Shown here one piece after another: positions 34,112 to 45,062 of a stretch of 64,000 nt of DNA. Source of the stretch: Athripsodes cinereus. Lineage: Eukaryota; Arthropoda; Insecta; Trichoptera; Leptoceridae. The stretch is from positions 12,338,001 to 12,402,000 of the forward strand of contig OX388318.1 of assembly GCA_947579605.1 (NCBI GenBank), written 5' to 3'. Both the position numbers and the translations under genes were made by a program. Each line of letters opens with the position of its first letter. Position 1 is the first letter of the stretch. A model generated the notes under the pieces. It made no database searches. It was not told the origin of the DNA and worked only from the letters and a program-made list of their open reading frames with translations.

Positions 34112-34291
34112 ATAATGCAATTTGAAACAAGTGTTCCTTTCTACTATTGTTTGTTAATTCGCAGAGAGACGTCTTTCGACTTATAAGGTCATTATCAATA
34201 TTGATAATGACCTTATACATAAGTAGAAAGACGTCTCTCTGCGAATTAACAAACAATAGTAGAAAGGAACACTTGTTTCAAATTGCATTAT
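34112..34291. repeat. Foldback element, ~88-bp arms
   Basis: The arms meet at 34199/34200 with no loop (ATCAAT|ATTGAT). They are identical except for a small insertion/substitution in the right arm (GACCTTATACATAAGTAGAAAG versus GACCTTATAAGTCGAAAG). The outer ends are ATAATGCAATTTGAAACAAG and its complement. A diverged single arm lies at 14106-14200, so this is a repeat family, not a chance palindrome. Confidence 0.9.
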
Positions 34292-36013
34292 TATGGAATT
34301 CTACTACGTGTGCACCGACACAATTAATTTAAAAGAGATAAAAAAGATTGTTTTGCTGAATGTCTAATTCGTTGCATAGAAGGTGTCTAAGAAATTATAT
34401 AATATGAAATAGATTATTTTTTAAATAAAAAAAATCAGAACCTCATTTTTCAGTATTTGTGAGTTTTCACGAAGTAGGAGATGTAACTTCTCTCTATAAC
34501 TTTTCCATGAAAATCTCAGCGTATAGGTTATTTCATAGGAAGATGCTACTCAAAGAGACGAATATTTTGGTATCAATATCTTATTTTTGAAAATATTGAC
34601 ACATGGGAGCATTCATAGATCCACCTACTATATACACATTGTGGTTCCAATAACTAATTTGGAGAATCGTTTCAAAACAGTTTTTCATTTAAGTATTTAT
34701 AAGCATGTTCAAAATTATATACCATATCTGTTAAGCACTTATTTTACTTATGTATCTTCTACAAAAAGGCAACAAATTCGTGCAACATAAAAAAAATGCA
34801 TTGAAAAAAATTGTCGAGTAAAATCTCGCAGATTCACCGGGTAATTTATGACTTTCTCACCAAATCAAGTCTTTTGTGTGAGCGTCATATATAAATGTTA
34901 TATTTTTATTGTTTGAGTGTGAATACATAAAAGTCCTTGAGTGGGTACCGAAGTATATGACTTTTCGTCACCCTTATTGTTAACTACTACATACATTCTT
35001 GCCCTACCCCTTTTCTTATTTCTTCCAACAATTCAGTATCGTGGATTAACATGGAGACCGCATGGGATAATGTTTTCAAATTTGTAATTTATTTGTTAGA
35101 TGAGATATACAGCGATGCCTTGATTGACTATATTTTTTAGCAAAAATTTAATTCATCATCCAAAATGATATACCTATCAATTAATCTACATAAAAGTATA
35201 TTTTTTTTCCATGTATGACATGGGTTTTATACAAATCTGTTACAAACGTACATAAATAAAATTTCCATGCCTACACTTACCATTTTTATTCACATCTGTA
35301 TTTTGATTCTATTATCAAAAATACATCATTGAAATCTCATATAAAATATTCTCCATGAATTTTATATAAAAAAAAATTAACTATTATGTGAATTGTATTT
35401 TTCGACAAAATCTTATCAACTTCATAGAGATGATTACCATATATATTTTATACTCTTATGTATTTATTTGTTAATTTTCATAATAACTATGTATACCTAC
35501 AATGTTTGTATTTCGAATATAAAATATACTTAGTTAAAATTCTAAATATACCGGACAAAGATTAGGTAAACTAGTTATACATTTCACACAAACAACGAAA
35601 CAAACACATGAACCTAAAATAATGAATAAAAAATGTTGCACTATTTTGACAATGAATATTATACGTAATATTAAAAATATTTCTTTTGTTATGAATAAAA
35701 ATATAATATCAAATTTGTTGAAAGGTAAATAAGTATGTAGTACCTACCTACCTAGATAATATTATAAAATATTGCATGAATGGATACGTTATAGTACTCC
35801 AATCTGATACAATAAGTAAATGAATATACATATAGAATAATATAAAAGAAATACGTAGTAATAAAAGACAAAACACTTGAATATTGTGTTATTATTATTG
35901 TTCATATTTCAACCAACAATAAATAAATAGTAATAAAACACAGTGGCGGCACTAGACTTTTTTATTGATTGTACTTTTATTTATTTATGAATCATTTTTT
36001 GGATTATATTTAT
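34292..36013. other. No gene seen
   Basis: AT-rich. AGTGGCGGCACTAGACTTTTTTATT at 35942 weakly resembles 16459. Confidence 0.45.
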
Positions 36014-36078
36014 GTGTCATTTAATTATGTGCCAAAACACTTCAAGGATTCTGTACAATTTATCAATTCTAGGACATA
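36014..36078 (+). repeat. Repeat H copy
   Basis: GTGTCATTTAATTATGTGCC, AAAACACTTCAAGG and TACAATTTATCAATTCTAGGACAT match 63062-63122 nearly base for base over about 60 bases. Confidence 0.7.
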
Positions 36079-36255
36079 GCATCCACATCATAATATAAAA
36101 TAAATTAAGTGATTATCTCAGATACATAAACATAGGTCTTCACGTCAAAAATTATGTAATGAGAACAATAAATTTTAGAGAATCAAAGGTTTTCATATAA
36201 CTTTTTGTTATTTATATTCGTCATTGATATCCCGTACCTATTTAAAACTCTAATT

Positions 36256-36501
36256 TGAACGAAAGAACAGCTCTTTTAGGCTACCTTTTATTGTACATTC
36301 TCAAAACATGACCCAGTCGGGATCATGGTCTCTCTTGTATTACAGAGACTATAAATCTTTGCTGAGTATCTACGCTGGCCAACAGTATCATTTTTTTAAA
36401 TACTCATACAACCTGTCATCCAACACTTCTTTTAGTAGTTATTTTCGAAGCATAATTATTATCTACCGCTATTACTCCTTGGTTATTTGCCACGACTCAA
36501 C
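36256..36501 (-). pseudogene. LINE A internal fragment, heavily decayed
   Basis: Plus-strand text from GAACGAAAGAACAGCTCTTTTAGG through CATTCTCAAAACATGACCCAG, CATCCAACACTTCTTTTAGTAG to CTTGGTTATTTGCCACGACTC follows 53895-54130 of the LINE A copy with many substitutions and small indels. It lacks both the 3' end and the RT core. The overlapping plus-strand open frame is spurious. Confidence 0.75.
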
Positions 36502-38097
36502 GATGTAAAAAATTATTTAAAAAAATAGATTCAAGAAATTTTAAAATCAGTCTTTCAATTGTCCTTAAAGCATGTGTTGTTATTTTACAAGAACGTTAAA
36601 CAAGACGTGTTACACATCAATATTGTTTTGCATACATAGAAAGTACGCCACTGATAAAAGGTATCACAGTATGGGGTAAGTAGGATTTTGATATTTATTA
36701 TTTTTTTGATGGTAGCATTATACAATAATACATAGGTAATATAACATTATTTACTGTTGGAAGGGTTTTTTAGATCTCAAGTATTTTGATCGTTACATGA
36801 TTGCCTGTGACTGATTGATGTCTGATTTATAATATTATGATTCGCTCGACTGCGAGTACTTTGTCTAACAGCGAATAAGTAGAACAGGAATACAAAAAGC
36901 GTTGATATAAATATGTTGAAATATGAAAGTTATTCAAAATTCAAATAAAAAGAAAAAGCAACTGTAAGTAATAAAAACTTAAAAGGCGATATTTTTTCGT
37001 CAACAAATAACCAAAATGCACCTCATTCACATAATACGTCAGAGCTTTTTAGGAAAGTAGTATAATGTAGGTATCACAAAAAACATCCTGCATTGTGAAG
37101 GTTTGTTTCCAATGTCATTTATTTTAGAAAGATGAATAACTATGTACGAGTAACAGTTTCGAGACATTTTGAATGTTTATGGTATTAAAACATTCAAAAT
37201 GTTTTCATCATGTGATCCCATGAAAAATGTTGCAGGAAATAAGTGACATATGAATATGTTTAGTTAAAAAAATTGATGTATTTTAATTCCTTCGGTGTTT
37301 AGTCCATTGGTGGGAGATGGAGGATGGTATGGTACTTACTATGTTGGAAATGGAATGGTCAAAAGTCAAAGTTTTTTTTACATAAATTATGATTCTTTGA
37401 TATGTTCATTGTAGCTATAGGAACATTTTAAAATGACCACAGAGCAAACAAAATGCATACACATAACTCAAAATTATGCATTTTTTTGACAATCATAACA
37501 ATATATGTATGACCCCTATACTGCATACGGATGTACTAACAATACATTATTTGAGTAAATTGTTGTTAAAATAACAATTGTTCTCGTATATATTGCGTGT
37601 TGCGTAAATCCTAATTTATTACACTTTTTGGTGTTTATGGGTGTCCACCAATATACAATATAAAATTCATACATTTGCGAGCAATTGAACTAGCAACAAA
37701 TTAATACTCACACAAAACTCAGAGTCACTGTGATTACATATTATAATTATTTCGGTTGTTTGTTTGTGTGTTGATTTTCTTGGGTATGCATTTTACAAGT
37801 TCTAAAAGTTACACATAGACCATCTGTTTGAAATTTTTCTTTTCGCGATTTTTTTTCCATACATTTCTATTCAAATCACGATAAATGAAAAATAAATATT
37901 TCTTATTCATTCTAATTGTGTTATATATAATATACATTAAGTACATACAAGCATTCAAATTACAATTGAAAATTTAAGAATTCATACTATTAATGAACTG
38001 TGACTCCTTTTTGTAATTTAATAAATACATACTTATATTACACTTACATAAATAGATTACGATTTTTTACACTCGTAGGTTGGTAGTAACAATGAGG
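36502..38097. other. No gene seen; one palindrome
   Basis: ACATTTTGAATGTTT / AAACATTCAAAATGT forms an inverted repeat at about 37164-37202. Confidence 0.45.
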
Positions 38098-38181
38098 TGT
38101 GGAGATCGGACGGCACAGGATCGAATGGCGTGGAAGAAAATGGAGGAGGCCGTCGTCCAAGAGTGGACGGTAGTAGGCTGA
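38098..38181 (+). pseudogene. LINE C-terminal tail, 27 aa
   Basis: The frame reads CGDRTAQDRMAWKKMEEAVV then QEWTVVG-stop. The DRxxW...EAxVQxWT ending is typical of the very end of LINE proteins (compare the WRR...SALCSREER end of LINE A). It is GC-richer than its flanks, followed by a GAAGAAGAAGA tail. It is a 5'-truncated insertion of a further LINE family. Confidence 0.6.
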
Positions 38182-38935
38182 GAAGAAGAAGAGTAAAGTT
38201 GGTAGTTGCAATTTCACTGTTTTAAATAGGCAATCATTTTTATTGGATATTTAACAATCTATCTGCATAATCACGGTATATTTGCAAGTGAGCTTTCCAC
38301 ATAAATTACTGTATTTTCGTTTTTGAGAAAAAATGCCTCTATAATATTTTAACATTCAATACCGGATAAATTACTCTAGTAGAATTAGAATATTATTTGT
38401 TGCATTTATGATAAAATAGTATGAATGAGGGTTAAAATTAATGATTGAATGAATGAGTGATTTAAATACCAACGAAAGTACTTGCATGCATTGAAAATTT
38501 ATAGATGTATATAATCATTAAAATTTGCAATGAAAATAACCAGTTTTTAACAATAGCCAATATATGTAGGTACCAATGTAGGTATATAATTATGTATCAG
38601 GAAGGTATGAGTGTTTTACTTGTACTTTTTTGATCCTATCACAAATATGCAAAGGGGTCATTTTGTATTATATAAATAAGAGAAATATTATTATTTTATT
38701 ATACATAGTTTGAAATGAAATCATTTCAAAATCTTTATACATTGAACAATTAGTGACATCATGCTGGTATTGAAGAACACTGTGGAATTGCGTATTCAAA
38801 TTTGAATAATTATCATTCAATATATTCGTCATAAGATATTATATTCATAATATTTTGTTGAATGCGCTATACACTGAAGATATATTTAAATTTGAATAGA
38901 GCAAGATCTACTAGCAAATACATGGTTTGAACATG
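38182..38935. other. No feature seen
   Basis: AT-rich. Confidence 0.5.
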
Positions 38936-39425
38936 AGGAACGAATGGATGAGGAAATGATGACAACTATCTGAAAGAGGGGCTGTGAGTAAGCGCGGTCG
39001 TCCGAGAACCATGTAGATAAAATACTCAAGGATGATCGTGTGTTAAGCTAGAGAAATCGATATACTTGGAAGACATCGCATTTTAGCGATAAACTCGCCC
39101 TCTGTACATTGAATTGTATAACTGATATTTATATAATACTGTTTTAATCTTTTAATATAAGTTTTAATGTGTAGAATAGTTAATTTTTTTAAATTAAAAT
39201 TGAAATTAGTTATAAGGTTATTATAAGTTGTAAATTTAGTTATAGGTTTATAACTTTATTAAAATTGAATAAATAAATAAAATATTGTAACCAATGTACA
39301 GTGAAGAATAAAATAAATAAATAATATGCGTTTATGAGAAATTGTATGAATATAGGAGAAGCGAATGCAGTATGTAAGGATAGATCTATATGGCGTTCCG
39401 TTCTCTTATCCTGCCCCGTTTGGAA
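38936..39425 (+). pseudogene. LINE B C-terminal fragment, interrupted by repeat F
   Basis: The left part (38936-39069) retains GAACGAATGGATGAG, the KRGRPRTM-coding AAGCGCGGTCGTCCGAGAACC and GATCGTGTGTTAAGC. The right part (39326-39425) resumes with ATGAGAAATTGTATGAATATAGGAGAAGCGAA and GGATAGATCTATATGGCGTTCC, encoding MNIGEANAVCKDRSIWRSVL. The two parts are colinear with 60985-61210 of the intact copy, so the 255 bases between are an insertion. Several stops and indels show age. Confidence 0.8.
39070..39325 (+). mobile_element. Repeat F, longest copy, nested in LINE B
   Basis: It begins TTGGAAGACATCGCATTTTAGCGATAAACTCGCCCTCTGTACATTG and ends TGTACAGTGAAGAATAAAATAAATAAATAA. It has the layout of a LINE 3' untranslated region: a conserved GC-containing head, an AT-rich body and an AATAAA repeat tail. 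TSD is unclear at the LINE B junctions. Confidence 0.8.
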
Positions 39426-39788
39426 TATGGCTTTAGGATTTGGACAAATAGACAGATTGAAACAACCAAAACTTCAATGGTAGGTATAATTCAATGGTAT
39501 AAAATAACATTTATTAATAGTGTATGTGCAGATAAATAGCATATATTTAAATGAACTTAAAATATCAGAAATTTGAAATCTAAATCAAACTCAGACTGAA
39601 AGACAATTTGTATACTTGCATCAGCTGTTTATTCAATAGTATCAGTGGCAAAATAATGATAATGAATAAATAACAAAACAAAATTAACACAACTCCTACT
39701 TTTATTGGACAATCTGCAGTATAGCTTTTTATATACTTTGTTACAAATGAACCGTTTATCTTGGTCAATCCTTTTTACAGTGGATATT
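39426..39788. other. No feature seen
   Basis: AT-rich. Confidence 0.5.
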
Positions 39789-39925
39789 TTTTTTAATAAT
39801 TTTATTTATTTATTTATTTTATTCTTCACTGTACATTGTTTACAATAATACAAATTAACATAGAAAATATCATTTATACAATTCAATGTACAGAGGGCGA
39901 GTTTATCGCTAAAATGTAATTTTAA
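39789..39925 (-). mobile_element. Repeat F copy
   Basis: Plus-strand TTTATTTATTTATTTTATTCTTCACTGTACATTG ... CAATGTACAGAGGGCGAGTTTATCGCTAAAATG is the reverse complement of the 39070 copy, which lies only 460 bases upstream, with the middle shortened. Confidence 0.8.
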
Positions 39926-40189
39926 TGTAATTGTAGAATTTCATTTGACTAATACATACATTATTGTACTCGAAAGTTACGCAAATAAGTCCAGAATGCC
40001 TAAAAAAATAGACATGTTTGACGTATGGGTACCCCTTATTATACTCACTGGAATATCTGAGATATTTACAAGTACATACAAATTACAAAATCTAGGATTA
40101 CATTAATGAAAAAATAGTTAAAAAATACTTTGAAAAAAGTCCTGGGAACACCAAAAATGAGGATAATTCACTACAAACCTACGTATCCT
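39926..40189. other. No feature seen
   Basis: AT-rich. Confidence 0.5.
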
Positions 40190-40204
40190 TAACTATCTAA
40201 GATT

Positions 40205-40295
40205 GTATTATTTTTTATCATTTGTATTATATTGTATGTATTTTAATATGGACTTGAGAGGTTTGCACACTCCACCTTCAAGTCTGGAGTAAATA

Positions 40296-40335
<40 letters not shown>

Positions 40336-40340
40336 TATAA
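40205..40340 (+). mobile_element. Short retroposed fragment with poly(A) and 15-bp TSD
   Basis: The insertion is flanked by TAACTATCTAAGATT at 40190-40204 and 40341-40355. Inside, GGACTTGAGAGGTTTGCACACTCCACCTTCAAGTC can fold (GACTTGA/TCAAGTC) and is followed by TAAATAAT and an uninterrupted A run of 34 (40298-40331), then ATATAT. TSD plus poly(A) shows LINE-mediated retroposition of an RNA 3' end, either a 5'-truncated LINE or a processed transcript. The source is not in the window. Confidence 0.85.
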
Positions 40341-40355
40341 TAACTATCTAAGATT

Positions 40356-40927
40356 ATAGTAATAACTTACCTAAACATTTTTTCATGCGATAATAGAAAC
40401 GCTTATTTATGATAATACAGGGATGATTCAGAAATCGAAACAGGGTACCAGCTTATAATAAAAAAAATATGTAGAAATGACACTCTTTTTAATACATCAG
40501 GATTAACAACGTCAGTTTTTTTCATTACTTATCTTGATCTGTATTCTTCATAAAATTAAAGTTGTTACATTGAAGTTCACACCAAACACAACAAACAAAC
40601 ATACATATACACAAAGTTAAAATGACTGCAGTAGGGATGTAATAGAATTTTATTCACTGCTTTTTTCACATTAATATTGTTACATATATTATGGTTGTTG
40701 CGGATTAACGTTGGTATATATTGGATATATTGAAACAAGCAATTTCTATTAAGTATAGATTTAGTACATCGTTCCACTATAATATATTTCCATTACTATT
40801 TTCGTTCTACGTTAAAATCTACAGTTGTACTTGTCCACCAACATAATATACAAAAAGTTAATAATTAGGTATGTATTTTTGATATCATTTGTTTCAAGCA
40901 CTTGTTTTTTTATTAAGTACTGTACTC
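40356..40927. other. No feature seen
   Basis: AT-rich. Confidence 0.5.
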
Positions 40928-41012
40928 GGTAGCCAGGTGATAGGGTTTGGGACTTTCAAACAGAAAATCCCTAATTTAATCTCACTGCAGACTCATTCCA
41001 ACTTCATGTATC
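40928..41012 (+). repeat. tRNA-like SINE fragment, related to 9726-9805
   Basis: TCGGTAGCCAGGTGATAGGG is a good A-box region. TTTGGGACTTTCAAACAGAAAATC and CTGCAGACTCATTCCAACTTC parallel the 9726 copy. The B box is decayed (CCTAATTTAATCTC). Confidence 0.55.
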
Positions 41013-41154
41013 AGAAATATTATTTTTAGTAAGGGAATATAAATTTGCATTGCTTTATCTTCTTAAAAATAAAGTTTTCTCAAATTAGTACGAAATCGCT
41101 TGAATGAACTTGAATATTACAATTTATACTAAAACAAAATTATTTATCAAATCT

Positions 41155-41393
41155 AAAAAAATCGAAACGGTCGTATTATCATAAACATAAAAAAAATTTA
41201 CGACATGTCCTCCGAAACATCACCGTTAACATTTTTAACTGTGATTTCACATTGCTGCTATGGTCACCATTATGATATTATTATAGATCCTTGTCGATCT
41301 TTTGAGGTATTATTATATCATTTTGTGAATAGAGACAAATATCCCTCTTGTAAGTTTTGTCGCGGTGTTAGTTACGAGGATAATGCGCATTAG
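41155..41393 (+). CDS. Unrecognised ORF with Cys pairs (about 79 aa open frame)
   Basis: The frame is open from 41155, with the first ATG at 41205, to TAG at 41391-41393. From the ATG it encodes MSSETSPLTFLTVISHCCYG, HHYDIIIDPCRSFEVLLYHF and VNRDKYPSCKFCRGVSYEDN. Cysteines in CC and CxxC arrangement suggest possible metal binding. The residues before the ATG (GRIIINIKKIYD) continue the protein-like character, so the gene may once have started upstream. It is not covered by any repeat family, and a promoter-like block lies directly downstream. I cannot assign a family. Confidence 0.4.
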
Positions 41394-41417
41394 AGATGCG
41401 CAATTGACATACCACAA

Positions 41418-41600
41418 TGGATATATAAAGGGGAGCGCCTGTCACGTGACAGCTGCCTGATTTTGACGAGCGTTTGAAATTCGCATTTTGAGTATTGAAA
41501 ATAATAATAAATGCACAGACGACCATTATTATTTACTCATTTGCATAATACTTTGTAGTAATATTATTTTAAGTTCGCGCAATCAGCGCAATTGCGCAAT
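41418..41600 (+). promoter_or_regulatory. Promoter-like block: TATA motif and E-boxes
   Basis: ATATATAAAGGGG (41421-41433) is a strong TATA-type motif. It is followed by GTCACGTGAC (E-box CACGTG at 41443-41448) and CAGCTG at 41450-41455, then a GC-richer stretch with GAGCGTTTG. GCGCAAT motifs occur at 41398 and 41577-41600. Only tiny ORFs follow (for example ATGCACAGACGACC... near 41512). The motifs are visible; a promoter function is inference. Confidence 0.3.
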
Positions 41601-41639
41601 GTGATATAAAAATAACCGAGATTATTATTATTATTCATA

Positions 41640-43794
41640 GACATTCCAGCGGGTATGAGTGATTTGTGATACCTAACCGAGATTAGCAATATATAAAGCT
41701 ATGCATATACCTACTGCAATTGTTTAAAGGCATTATGTAGGTAGGTATATAATTTGGAAATATTAGTGTGAAAATATGAATGAAATAGATTATCATAAGG
41801 TACCTACATTTATTTTCAAAATTCTTATACTCATCGTAATATGAAAAAATATAGTCTATTTTTAAAACAAAATTATCTTTTTATATGATCACGGCTCCTC
41901 CTACGAATAGAGTTGCCTTAATTGTATGCAAAATTTATCCTCATTGCTATAAAAAATAAGACGCAGAATAGGTGAAATATCGCTGAATATAATGTTGTCA
42001 TAAAATTAAAAATAAGTGCCTTATAAAATATGTTGTTAGAAAATAAAAATTGAACAATTGTTAAATTATTATTTTATAACTTTGTTTATTTATAATATTT
42101 ACCATTTATTTATTTTGAAAAAAAAAAACATGTGTTACAAAACAAATATTACAATTAAATACTATAAAATTATGAAACATCCTTAGATTATTCTTACAAT
42201 CTTATGATATCACGGTGAATATAAATTATAGAGATTTAGAAAAATTTTAAACAATATTTTTTATTATTACTTTATTAGTTCAAATTACTCAATTTTATGA
42301 AAATTTAAATAAGGTTGGTACCTACCGGTGGTGCATGCATTTTTATTTAACAATACATTAAATTAAGTAGGTGAGTGTAATAATGTAATATTATGTAATT
42401 TGTATGAAACACGAAGGTGCAATTTTTGCGATATAAAATTATTTATCGTTAACACTTACAATCTTTAACACTTTACTCACTAGGTATATACATCATTATT
42501 TGCACTGTCGATTTCTCTGTACAATTGTGAACTTACAATATTGTGAACTTCAAATAAGTATACAACGGCCTCGAAAAAAGTTATATTAACGTATAGTCTG
42601 GTTAGGAATATAAATTCTTAAAAATTTCATTAATAAATTCATCATATTTAGGGTACTAACAAACAACTTGATGGATCAACATTAATACTTTTCTTTTAAT
42701 TTGTTGAAAAAAAATATCCAAACTCAAATAGGTCTCTTTTTTCCAATATACAAAATATAACTACCAACTTTATTAATTGATACAGGAAAGTCTAACATGA
42801 AGAAAGTATCACCAGACATACTTCAAAATAAAATGATAAAACTAGCACCATCTATCGAAGAAATCAAAAAAAGTTCTCAAATCCTTGATTTATTTTCATC
42901 ATCATATTTCTTGATATGTAGTGATTAGTAAAATGTGTCATAATTCACTCAAAATGGGATACATTAGCATGAAGGTAAAGAAAGTTGTGAAATATGTCAA
43001 TTCTACGAATGATAAAGTATTACCTCCTGAACATCTATGGACGATGGGTATGTTCTCTTTCACTGAAGATCAGTGTTATAAATTCAGTTAAGTACGTGCT
43101 TTTTTATAGCGTCTACATTAACTCAAAATATGCCGTGATGGTACAAAAGCTATAGCGAAAAAGCATATTATTATCTTTAACGACATGCAAGTCGTAAAAA
43201 GCTCTTAATTTGAAGGAAATGGAAAATATGCTATCTAAAATTACTTAATAAAGAGCTTATTTTTATAAAAAATCTAACTAATAAAACATACTTACATGTA
43301 CAATACATACATGCAACTTTAGTGGTTCATAGAATTATTCAAAAAGTACATTTTCATATTTAACAACATCATAATATAATATCATTATAGCAGTAAATTA
43401 ATTTCATAGGGTATGTTGTGAGAAAACATTTGAGTGTTTTATAAAGATTTTTTCGGGAAATGAAGAAATTTCCCATATCTTTAAAAAAAAACGGTGTTTA
43501 AACACAAAGAATAAACTTTGAATTCAATTCAGCAACGGAGTTAACCACTTATCTTGTTCCTGTCAATGAGTGGACAGTGCATTAAATTTACTTTAATGTG
43601 TTTTTTCATAGTAAAATTGTACTAATCCAGTGTATCGTTTGTATTTTGATTGGTTCTAAAAAAAAGAATAACATAATTTCAAACATTTAAACTAAAGTAA
43701 CAAATGCATATAATTTTTATTAAATATTAGTTTTTTTTAAGTTAAATTTTTTCAAGACACTAGTAACTCCTATCTTATTTTAGATGACCAAGTT
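41640..43794. other. No feature seen
   Basis: AT-rich, with a GATGCCGTGATGGTAC-like fragment of the SINE C end at about 43132 (ATGCCGTGATGGTAC). Confidence 0.45.
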
Positions 43795-43860
43795 AATTAG
43801 AAGATATCGCAATCTTACGAAAAAATCGTTCTCCGTACATTGAACTGGTTATTTTATGAT
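43795..43860 (+). mobile_element. Repeat F head, decayed
   Basis: AGAAGATATCGCAATCTTACG...TCGTTCTCCGTACATTGAACTGG follows the head of repeat F. Confidence 0.5.
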
Positions 43861-43927
43861 AAAACATTTCAATACTATTGACCGAATGTACTTGTTGGAA
43901 GTCCATTTCAAGATAAGTTGAACAATT

Positions 43928-44063
43928 ATTACACAATATTTAGTTAACTTCCAAATGTCTTTAATAACTTCTATTCTAATCGCCTGATGAGGGCATCGAG
44001 TCTCCAAATACTAGTATGCCCTTTTGATAAAGTCGCTTGAAAGTTAACTAAATACTGTGTAAT
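43928..44063. repeat. Foldback with ~26-bp termini
   Basis: TTACACAATATTTAGTTAACTTCCAA at the left and TTGAAAGTTAACTAAATACTGTGTAA at the right are inverted with few mismatches. A second inner pair (GATGAGGGCAT / ATGCCCTTTT) is near the centre. The size suits a MITE; no TSD was established. Confidence 0.65.
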
Positions 44064-44109
44064 TTCAATTTTATGATACTTTGTAAAGATGGATGTTATG
44101 TAACCTATG

Positions 44110-44215
44110 CATAAATATGTGACAAAAAGAATACATATATAAATGACAACAAGAATACATTTAAAGTGCAATGTACAAAAGGTGAGTTTATGTCTGTACA
44201 TTTTCTAAATTTATC
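44110..44215 (-). mobile_element. Repeat F copy, decayed
   Basis: AAGAATACATTTAAAGTGCAATGTACAAAAGGTGAGTTTATGTC is the reversed F head. Confidence 0.5.
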
Positions 44216-44689
44216 AAAAATTATTATATTTCAACATACGAACGAATATGGGAATTGACACCCTGTTTCATTTGCTTACCTATTTCTTTATTTATCTTTC
44301 CTATTATGACTTGATTCTAGTCGTAAAATAACTTAGCAATAAAAATATAAAAATTTTCTACTTTTAAAAGCTTCTATGATTTAATGGAAGCGATTAACTG
44401 ACAGAGATAATTTAGTCATTTGAATAAGTGCACGAATTTCGCTAGTTTTATTACCTTTTTCACAATAATTTATTATCAATGTTATATAAAATAAACAAAT
44501 AAAATTAAACATTAAATTATTAAACATCACAAAAGTTACTGTATTATTTTAAACAAATGTCATAGATACAAAATGTCCCATAACTATACAATCTAATTCA
44601 CAACATGTGCAAAAGAGCGAGAGTCTTCTGAATGTAACAAGTCTCTGTCCCTCTCCTTTCTAAAAGGTTATGAATGTATTAAAAATAAC
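44216..44689. other. No feature seen
   Basis: AT-rich. Confidence 0.5.
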
Positions 44690-44815
44690 AGTTATTCGTA
44701 TAACCTTACGGATAAGACGTTAACATCTTCAATTCAGCGATGAGATGTAACACCTGTTCTGAATTTTATTAGGATAGCTTTATCTCTTGCAGGAGATATC
44801 GTGACAGTATAAACA
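44690..44815 (+). mobile_element. SINE C 3' half, decayed
   Basis: AACATCTTCAATTCAGCGATGAGATGTAACACCTGTTCTGAATTTTATTAGG...GATATCGTGACAGTATA follows SINE C. Confidence 0.6.
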
Positions 44816-44917
44816 GAAGAATGGATATGGATTAAAATACGTACATAATAAGTACGTACCATAACGATATTTCGTAAAGCCAGCGTATTAACTTCGTGAA
44901 ATACCTAAACATGCAGG

Positions 44918-45062
44918 TCTTCCAATAAAGGTTAAGGCATTCAGGATGGGTGGCATATATCATCGCTGAGCTGAAAATGTTAAATAATTTAAACGTGGTA
45001 TTGTATGAATACCTACAGGAAACTACTAACAGAATGGAGTAGGAGACCGAATTCAGTAACTT
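44918..45062 (-). mobile_element. SINE C 5' part, decayed
   Basis: AAGGCATTCAGGATGGGTGGCATATATCATCGCTGAGCTGAAAATGTTAAAT ... GGAGTAGGAGACCGAATTCAG follows the reversed 5' and middle part. It lies about 100 bases from the previous fragment in opposite orientation. Confidence 0.65.
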
